Assembly (NCBI GenBank): GCA_900757485.1
Contig: CAAEOA010000300.1
Span: forward strand, 1-19,528
Length of the DNA: 19,528 nucleotides
Direction: 5' to 3'
Origin: Oscillospiraceae bacterium
GTDB lineage: Bacteria; Bacillota; Clostridia; Oscillospirales; Ruminococcaceae
Shown here: positions 1 to 7,148 of the stretch, in pieces
How the letters are laid out: each line of letters starts with the position of its first letter
How positions within the stretch are numbered: the first letter of the stretch is position 1
The notes under the pieces: model-generated
Database searches by the model: none
What the model saw: the letters and a program-made list of their open reading frames with translations, nothing else
What the model was told of the DNA's origin: nothing
Made by a program: the position numbers and the translations under genes

Positions 1-138
1 CAGCACAGCGTCGTATGCGCCACTGAACCTGCGGCTTGTCCGCAGCTAAAAAAGCCTTTTGCGGGCGGTGGTGTCAAAGGGCTGTGGGCAGTGCCGGTGC
101 AAAGCCGCACTACTAAATCCGCAAAGGGGGATGCAATA
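1..138 (+). other. GC-rich leader upstream of potA with two stem-loops
   Basis: This stretch is clearly richer in G+C (about 60% by eye) than the genes around it. It holds a perfect 6-bp stem, CTGCGG (29-34) with CCGCAG (40-45), and a second stem, AGTGC (90-94) with GCACT (107-111), extended by two G-C pairs across a bulge. Neither is followed by a T-run, so neither looks like an intrinsic terminator. No -10/-35 pair is visible, so the promoter of the pot operon probably lies left of the window. The potA frame stays open back to position 1 and a GTG at 91 could start it, but only the ATG at 139 has a well-spaced ribosome binding site. The stretch may be an mRNA leader or a copy of a dispersed repeat; I cannot tell which from one copy. 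Confidence 0.45.
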
Positions 139-1527
139 ATGAGCGATAAAACGATCATTAAATTAGAAAATCTGGTATTCAATTATGATGGAGAGCCGGT
201 ACTGGACGGCATCAATCTTTCCATTCATGACAAAGAGTTTGTGACCTTTTTAGGACCGTCCGGCTGCGGAAAAACCACCACTCTTCGGATTATTGGCGGT
301 TTTATCTATCCGCACAGTGGCAATGTTTACTTTGACGGCAAGCTGATCAATGAGCTTCCGCCCCACAAGCGTGAGGTTAATACCGTCTTTCAGCGGTATG
401 CACTTTTCCCACATTTGAATGTGTTCGACAATGTCGCGTTTGGGTTAAAGCTGAAAAAGCTGGATAAGCGGGAAATTAACAAACGCGTCAAGGAAATGTT
501 GGAAATTGTCAACCTAAAAGGATTTGACAAGCGCAAGGTAAACCAACTGTCAGGCGGACAGCAACAGCGTGTTGCCATTGCGCGGGCACTTGTGAATCAT
601 CCGAAGGTGTTGTTGTTGGACGAGCCTTTGGGCGCTCTGGATTTAAAATTAAGAAAAGAGATGCAGCTGGAGCTGAAAAAAATACAGCAAAGGCTGGAAA
701 TTACGTTTATATATGTTACCCATGACCAGGAAGAGGCACTGACCATGTCAGATACGGTTGTGGTTATGAAAGACGGCGAGATTCAGCAGGTAGGAACGCC
801 GCAGGATATTTATAATGAGCCGACCAATGCTTTCGTTGCGGATTTCATCGGGGAAAGCAACATCATTGACGGCGTCATGATAAACGACTGCCTGGTTTCG
901 TTTAACGGACATGAATTTGAATGTGTAGACACTGGCTTCGGAGAAAATCAGCCGGTGGATGTTGTTGTGCGCCCGGAGGATATTGAGATTGTCGCCTATG
1001 AGGACTCTAAGCTTCACGGAGAGGTAGAGTCGGTGGTATTCAAGGGTGTTCATTATGAAATGACAATTGACTGTGAAGGTCTGAAATGGCTGGTACAGTC
1101 TACGGACAGCGCGCAAATCGGCAGCAAGGTCGGACTGAAATTTGACCCGTTTGACATTCATATTATGAACAAGCTGTTCCCATATGCGTCTAATTACTTA
1201 AAGGGTATGGTTGTGGATGAAAATACCGTCGAATTTTTAGGGATTCGTTTTGAACGGCAAAACCTCGGTTTGCCGGTGGATACCGAGGTTAATCTGACCA
1301 TCAGCCCGAAAGACATTGAAGTGGTTTCCGAAGACCATAGTGATAAAATCGTCTATTTGGAGTCGATGATTTACAAAGGCGCTTATAATGAATTCATTGT
1401 TTATACCGAGGGAGAGCAATTGCTGTTTCACTCTCAAAACGATGAACAGGTGGCGACTGATATCGGTATCAAAATCAACTTTGACAATATTGTGATCTCC
1501 TTAAAAGAGCCGGAAAAGGAGGAATAG
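139..1527 (+). CDS. potA: Spermidine/putrescine ABC transporter ATP-binding protein PotA, with duplicated C-terminal domain
   Basis: This is the cytoplasmic ATPase that powers polyamine import. In the 462-residue protein the Walker A motif GPSGCGKT is at 39-46, the Q-loop Gln at 85, the signature LSGGQ at 137-141, Walker B LLLDEP at 158-163 and the switch His at 195. I chose the ATG at 139 because AAAGGGGG ends 8 nt before it; a GTG at 91 has no such site. PotA is usually about 350-380 residues, so this one is roughly 90 longer. The extra length is a second copy of the TOBE-like C-terminal module: residues about 244-343 align with about 356-454, including RPEDIEIV against SPKDIEVV and VFKGVHYE against IYKGAYNE. 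It is the first gene of potABCD, with potB 2 nt downstream. The polyamine assignment rests mainly on PotB, PotC and PotD beside it. Confidence 0.94.
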   Translation: MSDKTIIKLENLVFNYDGEPVLDGINLSIHDKEFVTFLGPSGCGKTTTLRIIGGFIYPHSGNVYFDGKLINELPPHKREVNTVFQRYALFPHLNVFDNVAFGLKLKKLDKREINKRVKEMLEIVNLKGFDKRKVNQLSGGQQQRVAIARALVNHPKVLLLDEPLGALDLKLRKEMQLELKKIQQRLEITFIYVTHDQEEALTMSDTVVVMKDGEIQQVGTPQDIYNEPTNAFVADFIGESNIIDGVMINDCLVSFNGHEFECVDTGFGENQPVDVVVRPEDIEIVAYEDSKLHGEVESVVFKGVHYEMTIDCEGLKWLVQSTDSAQIGSKVGLKFDPFDIHIMNKLFPYASNYLKGMVVDENTVEFLGIRFERQNLGLPVDTEVNLTISPKDIEVVSEDHSDKIVYLESMIYKGAYNEFIVYTEGEQLLFHSQNDEQVATDIGIKINFDNIVISLKEPEKEE

Positions 1528-1529
1528 CA

Positions 1530-2342
1530 ATGAAATCAAAGTTGTCCGCTTTGCCGTATATTATCTGGATGGCGGCATTTACGATTATTCCGCTCGTATT
1601 GATTGTTGTATTTGCTTTTACAACAGCCGACGGAGCTTTTACATTTGAGAACATGACTGAAATCGGAAAGCACATGCATGTGTTTTTGCTGTCTTTCCGA
1701 CTTGCAATTATTGCTACCATCATTTGCTTTCTGATCGGATATCCGCTTGCTTATATCCTTTCGCGCGCCAAACCGGTTTCACAGCGTACGATGGTGATGC
1801 TGTTGATGCTTCCGATGTGGATGAACTTTTTGATTCGCACCTATGCATGGATGACGATTCTGGAAAACAACGGATTGTTAAACCGGCTGTTTGGACTTGT
1901 AGGTCTGGGACCGTTTAAAATGATTAATACTGAGGGTGCGGTTGTGCTCGGTATGGTCTATAATTTTCTGCCGTTCATGGTGCTTCCGCTGTATACCATC
2001 ATGATGAAAATTGATGTTTCTGTCATTGAGGCTGCACAGGATTTAGGAGCAAATTCAGTCAACGTTTTTGCAAGAATTATTTTTCCCCTGAGCATGCCCG
2101 GTATCATTTCCGGAATCACCATGGTGTTTGTTCCATCGGTCAGTACCTTTATTATTTCTAAAATGTTGGGCGGCGGAGCGAATATGCTCATTGGTGACCT
2201 GATTCAAGAGCAGTTTATCGGCGGAAGCTATAATCCGCAGCTTGGATCGGCGATGTCCTTAATTCTAATGGTCGTTATTTTGTTGGTGATGAGCGTGATC
2301 AACCGAATGGACGATGAGGATAAGGAGGGAATGCTGATATGA
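1530..2342 (+). CDS. potB: Spermidine/putrescine ABC transporter permease PotB
   Basis: This is one of the two membrane subunits forming the polyamine channel. The 270-residue protein has about six hydrophobic segments and the permease EAA loop, EAAQDLGANSVNVFARIIFP, at about 168-187, which docks on the ATPase. The ATG follows AAAAGGAGG with good spacing, and that ribosome binding site lies inside the last codons of potA, so the two genes are probably translationally coupled. The end overlaps potC by 4 nt (ATGA). Length and motif fit the PotB/PotH family. Nothing is unusual about it. Confidence 0.94.
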   Translation: MKSKLSALPYIIWMAAFTIIPLVLIVVFAFTTADGAFTFENMTEIGKHMHVFLLSFRLAIIATIICFLIGYPLAYILSRAKPVSQRTMVMLLMLPMWMNFLIRTYAWMTILENNGLLNRLFGLVGLGPFKMINTEGAVVLGMVYNFLPFMVLPLYTIMMKIDVSVIEAAQDLGANSVNVFARIIFPLSMPGIISGITMVFVPSVSTFIISKMLGGGANMLIGDLIQEQFIGGSYNPQLGSAMSLILMVVILLVMSVINRMDDEDKEGMLI

Positions 2343-3145
2343 AAAAGCTGATTTCCCGCCTTTATTTGGGACTGGTGTTTATTTTTCTTTATGCACCGAT
2401 TTTTGTTTTGATCGCTTACTCCTTTAATGAATCGAAGAGCCGTGCCCATTGGACCGGTTTTTCATTGAAGTGGTATGAGCGGTTGTTTCAGGACGATGAT
2501 ATTATCAAAGCGCTGTTGGCTTCTTTGCTGGTAGCGGTAATTGCTTCCGTTTGTGCAACATTGCTCGGCACTGCGGCAGCAGTCGGTATATCGAATATGA
2601 GAAAATTGCCCCGTTCTGTCATGATTAATGTCACTTATCTGCCGGTTATTAATCCGGAAATTGTTATGGGCGTTTCTCTGATGCTGTTATTTTTGTTTTT
2701 CGAAAATACATTTGGCTTAATGAGAGGTATGTTTACGGTGCTGGTTGCGCATATTACCTTTAGCCTACCTTATGTTATTTTAAACGTTTTGCCCAAACTC
2801 AGACAGATGGATCAAAACCTTTTTGAAGCGGCGCAGGATTTGGGCTGCACACCGATGCAGGCGTTTCGTAAAGTTGTAATACCTGAAATTATGCCGGGCA
2901 TTTTCTCCGGATTCCTAATGGCATTTACCTTTTCCTTGGATGATTTTATCGTTACTTTGTTTGTCAGCGGACCGAAATTTTCTACGTTGCCGCTTGCCAT
3001 TTATTCGATGACGAGAAGAAAGGTGAGTCCGAGTATTAATGCGCTGTCAACGATTATCTTTGTAATCGTTCTGACCATTTTGATTATTTATAATGTTGTT
3101 GATGCAAAGCAACAGAAAAAGAATGAAAGGAAAGTTGTGAGATGA
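2339..3145 (+). CDS. potC: Spermidine/putrescine ABC transporter permease PotC
   Basis: This is the second membrane subunit of the polyamine importer, partner of PotB. The 268-residue protein opens with a hydrophobic segment (LYLGLVFIFLYAPIFVLIAYSF) and contains the EAA loop beginning EAAQDLGCTPMQAFRK, followed by VIPEIMPGI. Start and stop both sit in ATGA overlaps, with potB upstream and potD downstream, which signals coupled translation of the operon. AAGGAGGG lies about 10 nt before the ATG. The length is normal for PotC/PotI proteins. Confidence 0.94.
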   Translation: MKKLISRLYLGLVFIFLYAPIFVLIAYSFNESKSRAHWTGFSLKWYERLFQDDDIIKALLASLLVAVIASVCATLLGTAAAVGISNMRKLPRSVMINVTYLPVINPEIVMGVSLMLLFLFFENTFGLMRGMFTVLVAHITFSLPYVILNVLPKLRQMDQNLFEAAQDLGCTPMQAFRKVVIPEIMPGIFSGFLMAFTFSLDDFIVTLFVSGPKFSTLPLAIYSMTRRKVSPSINALSTIIFVIVLTILIIYNVVDAKQQKKNERKVVR

Positions 3146-4209
3146 GAAAAATAATATCGATGAGCTTGGTTTTGGCAATGCTGCTTGCGTTGTCTGTTTC
3201 CTTTACAAGCTGTAAAAAGTATGCAGGAGAGGTTAATGTATACAACTGGGGCGAGTATATGCCCGACGGAGAAGATGGCTCCATGGATGTTTTAAAAGAG
3301 TTTGAAAAACGGTATAACATTAAAGTAAACTATAAAGAGTTTGACAGCAACGAAACGCTTTATGCAGAATTAAAGCCCGGTAATACCAGTTATGATGTTG
3401 TGGTCCCTTCTGATTATATGATTTCCAGAATGATCGAAGAGGATATGCTTGAGAAAATTAATTTTGAGAATATTCCGAATTACAGCAAAATAATGGAAGC
3501 TTACAAAAAATCCGAATATGATCCTACTGGAGAATATTCCGTGCCTTATTCTTGGGGAACGGTCGGCATTATTTACAATAAAACCATGGTAAAAGAAACG
3601 GTTGACAGTTGGGATATTTTATGGGATCAGAAATATAAAGGAAATATTTTAATGTTTGATAATTCCCGTGACGCTTTTGGCATTGCGCTGAAAAAGCTGG
3701 GATATTCCCAAAACACAACCGATGCAAAAAAACTGGAGGAAGCTGCGGCAGCATTAAAAGAGCAGAAACCGTTGGTACAGGCATATGTTATGGATCAGAT
3801 TTTTGATAAAATGGGGAACGGGGAAGCTGCCTTGGCTCCGTATTATGCCGGAGACGCCATTACCATGATGGATGAAAATTCGGATCTCGGATATGCAGTG
3901 CCGAAAGAAGGTACCAATCGTTTCGTAGATGCGATGGTGATTCCAAAGGGTGCGCCGAACAAAGATAATGCCGAAAAATTTATTAATTTTATTTGTGAAA
4001 CCGATGTTGCTAAGGAAATTGTAGAATATATCGGTTATTCCACACCGCATCAGGAAGCCTATGAACAATTAGACGATGAAATAAAAAGCAATCCCATTGC
4101 TTATCCTTCTGAGGATGTTTTGAAAAATACCGAATTTTTTGTCAATCTGCCGTCCGATGTAAATAAAAAAATGCAGGATTTATGGGTAGAGATTAAAACT
4201 TCTAAATAA
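3142..4209 (+). CDS. potD: Spermidine/putrescine-binding lipoprotein PotD
   Basis: This is the extracellular solute-binding protein that delivers polyamine to PotBC. The 355-residue protein begins with a lipoprotein signal: MRK, a hydrophobic stretch and a lipobox FTSC with the lipidated Cys at 24, as expected in a Gram-positive cell. The mature part opens with VNVYNWGEYMPDG, the hallmark of PotD/PotF-type binding proteins. Later PSDYMISRM and VPYSWGTVGIIYN match the same family. It overlaps potC by 4 nt and is the last gene of the operon, with a strong terminator 25 nt after the stop. Which polyamine is bound (spermidine or putrescine) cannot be fixed by eye. Confidence 0.94.
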   Translation: MRKIISMSLVLAMLLALSVSFTSCKKYAGEVNVYNWGEYMPDGEDGSMDVLKEFEKRYNIKVNYKEFDSNETLYAELKPGNTSYDVVVPSDYMISRMIEEDMLEKINFENIPNYSKIMEAYKKSEYDPTGEYSVPYSWGTVGIIYNKTMVKETVDSWDILWDQKYKGNILMFDNSRDAFGIALKKLGYSQNTTDAKKLEEAAAALKEQKPLVQAYVMDQIFDKMGNGEAALAPYYAGDAITMMDENSDLGYAVPKEGTNRFVDAMVIPKGAPNKDNAEKFINFICETDVAKEIVEYIGYSTPHQEAYEQLDDEIKSNPIAYPSEDVLKNTEFFVNLPSDVNKKMQDLWVEIKTSK

Positions 4210-4233
4210 ATGATAATTTCAAAATAAAGCGAA

Positions 4234-4283
4234 ATCCCTTATTGCAGAAAAAGTTACTACCTGCAATAAGGGATATATTTTTT
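4234..4283 (+). terminator. Intrinsic terminator of the pot operon
   Basis: A perfect 14-bp stem (4234-4247 with 4261-4274, ATCCCTTATTGCAG and its complement) with a 13-nt loop is followed by ATATTTTTTG. It lies 25 nt after the potD stop and should end potABCD transcription. Confidence 0.9.
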
Positions 4284-4293
4284 GATATGGATA

Positions 4294-4320
4294 TTTGCAG
4301 ACGGGGGAGTCGTCTGCAAA
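4294..4320. other. Second inverted repeat between potD and the CDP-alcohol transferase gene
   Basis: A perfect 9-bp inverted repeat, TTTGCAGAC (4294-4302) and GTCTGCAAA (4312-4320), flanks the 9-nt centre GGGGGAGTC. It lies 11 nt beyond the pot terminator T-run and about 50 nt upstream of the next promoter. It has no T-run of its own. It could be an operator or a remnant secondary terminator; the function is unknown. Confidence 0.5.
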
Positions 4321-4369
4321 CAGGCGATGCTTCCGTATTTTTTGTAAAAAAACAAGTCTTGCGGTAATA

Positions 4370-4378
4370 TGGTATAAT
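4370..4378 (+). promoter_or_regulatory. Extended -10 promoter for the CDP-alcohol transferase gene
   Basis: TGGTATAAT is a perfect -10 hexamer with the TGn extension. No good -35 is seen at 17 nt, which is common for extended -10 promoters. Transcription would start near 4385, at the ribosome binding site, giving a very short leader before the ATG at 4405. Confidence 0.6.
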
Positions 4379-4404
4379 CAAGCTAGGAAGGAATGACGCT
4401 TTCT

Positions 4405-4935
4405 ATGAAACGAATACCTGATATCATTACTTTTTTGCGTATTGCGGCGGCTGTGATGTTGTTGTTCACAACACCGTTTTCAATTATATTTTATCTGTTA
4501 TATAGCTGGTGCGGCTTCAGCGATATACTTGATGGATACCTTGCACGAAAAAAAGGATGGAGCAGTGATTTTGGGGCAAAATGGGATAGTTTTGCTGATA
4601 TGGTTTTTGTTATCATAATGCTTATTGTATTCATACCGATTCTTATTTGGACTCGTATCATTTTATACGGAATCGGTATTGTGATCGCCTTCAAATTGAT
4701 CTCGCTGATGATTGGGTTTGCCAAATTTCACACATTCGCATATATACATACTTATCTGAATAAAGCAACCGGTCTGGTTCTGTTTAGTTTTCCGTTTTTG
4801 TATCCGATTTTAGATATGGGAATATTAATGGCTGTATTATGGGTAACAGCTATTATTTCAGCAACAGAAGAATGCTTGATTTTAATAACCTCAACAACCT
4901 GGGACAGCAACAGAAAGAGTTTATGGAAAAAATAA
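4405..4935 (+). CDS. CDP-alcohol phosphatidyltransferase family membrane protein
   Basis: This is an integral membrane enzyme that transfers a phosphatidyl (or similar) group from a CDP-linked donor to an alcohol. The 176-residue protein carries the full family motif with Asp40, Asp43-Gly44, Ala47-Arg48, Gly57, Asp61 and Asp65, the metal-binding and catalytic aspartates. The rest is hydrophobic with several membrane helices. I prefer the ATG at 4405 (MKRIPDIITFLRI, a typical family N-terminus) over the in-frame ATG at 4393, because AGGAAGGA abuts the first ATG too closely. The gene stands alone between two terminators. A second, distinct family member at 11192-11719 looks like PgsA, so this one may use another alcohol acceptor; the substrate is not decidable here. 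Confidence 0.85.
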   Translation: MKRIPDIITFLRIAAAVMLLFTTPFSIIFYLLYSWCGFSDILDGYLARKKGWSSDFGAKWDSFADMVFVIIMLIVFIPILIWTRIILYGIGIVIAFKLISLMIGFAKFHTFAYIHTYLNKATGLVLFSFPFLYPILDMGILMAVLWVTAIISATEECLILITSTTWDSNRKSLWKK

Positions 4936-4994
4936 TGTTTTCTGAATGATATACGCAGCAATAGCTTTTTGCTGAGAGTAATAATAAAAATATA

Positions 4995-5032
4995 ATAAGC
5001 AACCTCCGACTGCTCTGTCGGAGGTTGCTTAT
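4995..5032. terminator. Shared terminator between convergent genes
   Basis: A perfect 16-bp stem (4995-5010 with 5017-5032, ATAAGCAACCTCCGAC and its complement) has a 6-nt loop. On the minus strand it is followed by ATTATATTTTTATTATT, so it suits the amt gene best. On the plus strand the T-tract is poor, but the hairpin may still end the upstream gene. Confidence 0.8.
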
Positions 5033-5082
5033 CAGTAAACATATATAGGAAAGAGGAGATTAGCGAAAGTATAATTGCGCTT

Positions 5083-6807
5083 TTATTCTACATCTTGTAA
5101 AGCGTCATATCCTTCTTCGCCGGTACGTACTTTAATAACATTCTCAACATCATACACGAAGATTTTACCATCACCGATATGACCGGTATAAAGAACTTTT
5201 TTTGCTGTCTCAATGACCGTTTCAACCGGTACTTTGCAAACAATGATATCAATCTTAATTTTTGGCAGCAAAGTCATATTCAGCGGAACACCACGGTAAT
5301 ATTCCATAGCGCCTTTTTGCATACCGCATCCAAGCACCTGTGTCACGGTAATACCCGAAACACCGATATCGTTCAATGCAAGTTTCAGTTCTTCAAATTT
5401 CGTTTGTTTGGTTACAATAGTGATTTTGGTCATTTTGACATCACTTGCAAGCGATGCGTCTTTTGCAACACGCTGTACCGGGACCGCCTTGACCGGAGCA
5501 ACAGGGTCGGTATCTTCCATCGTATCATTTGCTGACAATAATCCGAAAGATGTTGTTCCAACCACCGGAGAGAAGTCTGCATAAGCGCTGACTAAACCGT
5601 GTTCCGTGCTGTCCAAGCCTTTGATTTCTTCTTCTTCGGATACCCGTAAGCCGATTGTATGTTTGATAATCTGGAAAACAATAGTCATCGTGACAGTAAC
5701 CCAAGCAATAACCGAAACAACGCCCAATGCTTGAATGCCCAGTAATTTGAAACCGCCGCCGTAGAATAAGCCTAAACCGATATCAGGATTATTGGAGAAT
5801 AAACCGACAAGTAAAGTACCGGTTGCGCCGCACATTCCGTGAACGCCGACAGCTCCGACCGGATCATCAACCTTCAAGACTTTATCAATAAACTCAATGC
5901 CAAATACAACTACGAATCCGGCAACAATACCGATTACTGCCGCAGCCCATGGAGCAACGGTATCACAGCCTGCAGTAATGGCAACCAAACCTGCCAGCGT
6001 GCCGTTTAAGGTCATAGATACATCAGGCTTTTTGTAACGAATCCAAGTAATTATCATAACAGTTAAAGTAGCAACTGCAGCGGCAATGTTGGTCGTGGTG
6101 AATATTAATCCCATTGCCTCTACCGCACTGCCTTCAGCCGACACAGTAGAGCCGCCGTTAAATCCAAACCAACAGAACCAGAGGATAAACACTCCTAATG
6201 CACCGAGCGTTAAACTGTGACCGGGAATTGCTTTGGGCTTACCGTCTTTGCCGTATTTTCCGATACGGGGACCGAGAATTAAAGCACCGATAAATGCAGC
6301 AACACCGCCGACCATATGTACTGCGGTAGAACCTGCGAAATCGTGGAAGCCGAGTTGAGCTAACCAGCCGCCACCCCAAATCCAGTGACCGGATATCGGG
6401 TAGACCACGGCGCTGATGACGGCACTGTAAATACAGTAAGAAATAAATTTAGTACGCTCTGCCATAGCTCCTGAAACAATGGTTGCGGCAGTTGCACAGA
6501 AGACGGTCTGGAAAATAAAGAACGCGTATTTCGGAATACCTTCCGGCAATACAGAAGTGTATGCACCCTGTGTGAACAGATCCAAACCACCGATAAATGC
6601 GCTGTTTCCGGCAAACATTAAGCCAAACCCAAACAACCAGTAAATCGGTGTTCCGATGCAAAAATCCATCAGGTTTTTCATAATGATGTTACCGGCGTTT
6701 TTCGCGCGGGTAAAACCGGTCTCAACCATTGCAAAGCCTGCCTGCATAAAGAAGACCAAGGCTGCTGCAACCAGTACCCAGATGGTACTTACAGATGAAA
6801 ATGACAT
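5083..6807 (-). CDS. amt: Ammonium transporter fused to a C-terminal PII signalling domain
   Basis: The 574-residue protein joins an ammonium channel to its own PII regulator. The Amt part (about 1-410) has about eleven membrane helices and family landmarks: the twin-His pore motifs in GSTAVHMVGG and VGVHGMCG, HWIWGGGW, and GAMAERTKF. A linker rich in Val, Pro and Ala (about 411-458) leads to a complete PII domain (459-574). That domain aligns with E. coli GlnB without gaps through the T-loop: Gln39, Lys58 and the B-loop TGHIGDGK are kept, as is RTGEE near the end, so ATP and 2-oxoglutarate binding looks intact. The T-loop position 51, where Tyr is modified in proteobacteria, is Leu here. I chose the ATG at 6807, 6 nt after GGGAGGG; a TTG at 6822 precedes that site. 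Inference: the fused PII gates the channel according to nitrogen status. Confidence 0.93.
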   Translation of the reverse strand: MSFSSVSTIWVLVAAALVFFMQAGFAMVETGFTRAKNAGNIIMKNLMDFCIGTPIYWLFGFGLMFAGNSAFIGGLDLFTQGAYTSVLPEGIPKYAFFIFQTVFCATAATIVSGAMAERTKFISYCIYSAVISAVVYPISGHWIWGGGWLAQLGFHDFAGSTAVHMVGGVAAFIGALILGPRIGKYGKDGKPKAIPGHSLTLGALGVFILWFCWFGFNGGSTVSAEGSAVEAMGLIFTTTNIAAAVATLTVMIITWIRYKKPDVSMTLNGTLAGLVAITAGCDTVAPWAAAVIGIVAGFVVVFGIEFIDKVLKVDDPVGAVGVHGMCGATGTLLVGLFSNNPDIGLGLFYGGGFKLLGIQALGVVSVIAWVTVTMTIVFQIIKHTIGLRVSEEEEIKGLDSTEHGLVSAYADFSPVVGTTSFGLLSANDTMEDTDPVAPVKAVPVQRVAKDASLASDVKMTKITIVTKQTKFEELKLALNDIGVSGITVTQVLGCGMQKGAMEYYRGVPLNMTLLPKIKIDIIVCKVPVETVIETAKKVLYTGHIGDGKIFVYDVENVIKVRTGEEGYDALQDVE

Positions 6808-6840
6808 ATGAAGCCCTCCCAAAAATAATGTAGAAAAGAT

Positions 6841-6881
6841 AACAAAAAAGGCGCTGTGAGTTTATTACTCACAGCGCCTTT
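6841..6881 (-). promoter_or_regulatory. Terminator-like hairpin in the amt 5' leader (possible attenuator)
   Basis: A perfect 14-bp stem (6881-6868 with 6860-6847 in minus orientation, AAAGGCGCTGTGAG and its complement) with a 7-nt loop is followed at once by TTTTTTGTT, all signs of an intrinsic terminator. It lies between the predicted amt start site (about 6890) and the ribosome binding site (6820-6814), so every amt transcript must carry it. It could be an attenuator or a 5'-end stabilising hairpin. It cannot simply end an upstream gene, because no room for a promoter remains between it and amt. Confidence 0.8.
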
Positions 6882-6896
6882 GCTGTCTATGTGCTT

Positions 6897-6925
6897 AGTA
6901 TATACCTGCTTTTTTTATTTGTCAA
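6897..6925 (-). promoter_or_regulatory. Sigma-A promoter of amt
   Basis: On the minus strand TTGACA (6925-6920) is followed by a 17-nt spacer and TATACT (6902-6897). This is a near-consensus promoter with the start expected at about 6890, giving a leader of about 83 nt. Confidence 0.85.
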
Positions 6926-7148
6926 TGCTTTTTTAAAAAAAAGTATATATGTTTTTTATTTACCCAATTTATCAATAAATAATGCACAAAATAGAAAATA
7001 CAGAATTTCTGAAAATGTACTTTTTGAAATACTGTTTCAATAAATGGCAAATGTTTTTAAAGATTTTATGGATTGAAAATTTATGTCATTCTTTCAAATG
7101 AGAAAACTGTATGGCGGATCAGACGGATGCAGACCATATAAATGTTTT
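6926..7148. other. AT-rich spacer between bofA-like gene and amt promoter
   Basis: No gene is supported here. The stretch is very AT-rich, with A/T runs just upstream of the amt -35 (6929-6941) that could act as an UP element. A small dyad, TTGAAA (7024-7029) with TTTCAA (7035-7040), lies in the middle. No convincing terminator for the upstream bofA-like gene is visible. Confidence 0.5.

Noticed and set aside
29..60. Intrinsic terminator of an upstream gene
   Set aside because: The stem is only 6 bp and the following bases are an A-run on the plus strand, not a T-run.
91..138. N-terminal extension of PotA from the GTG at 91
   Set aside because: No ribosome binding site precedes it, PotA relatives start near the ATG at 139, and the extension lies in unusual GC-rich sequence.
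6841..6881. Hairpin read simply as the terminator of the bofA operon
   Set aside because: The strong promoter at 6897-6925 lies upstream of the hairpin and amt begins 34 nt after it, so the hairpin is inside the amt transcript; it may also stop bofA read-through but that cannot be its only effect.
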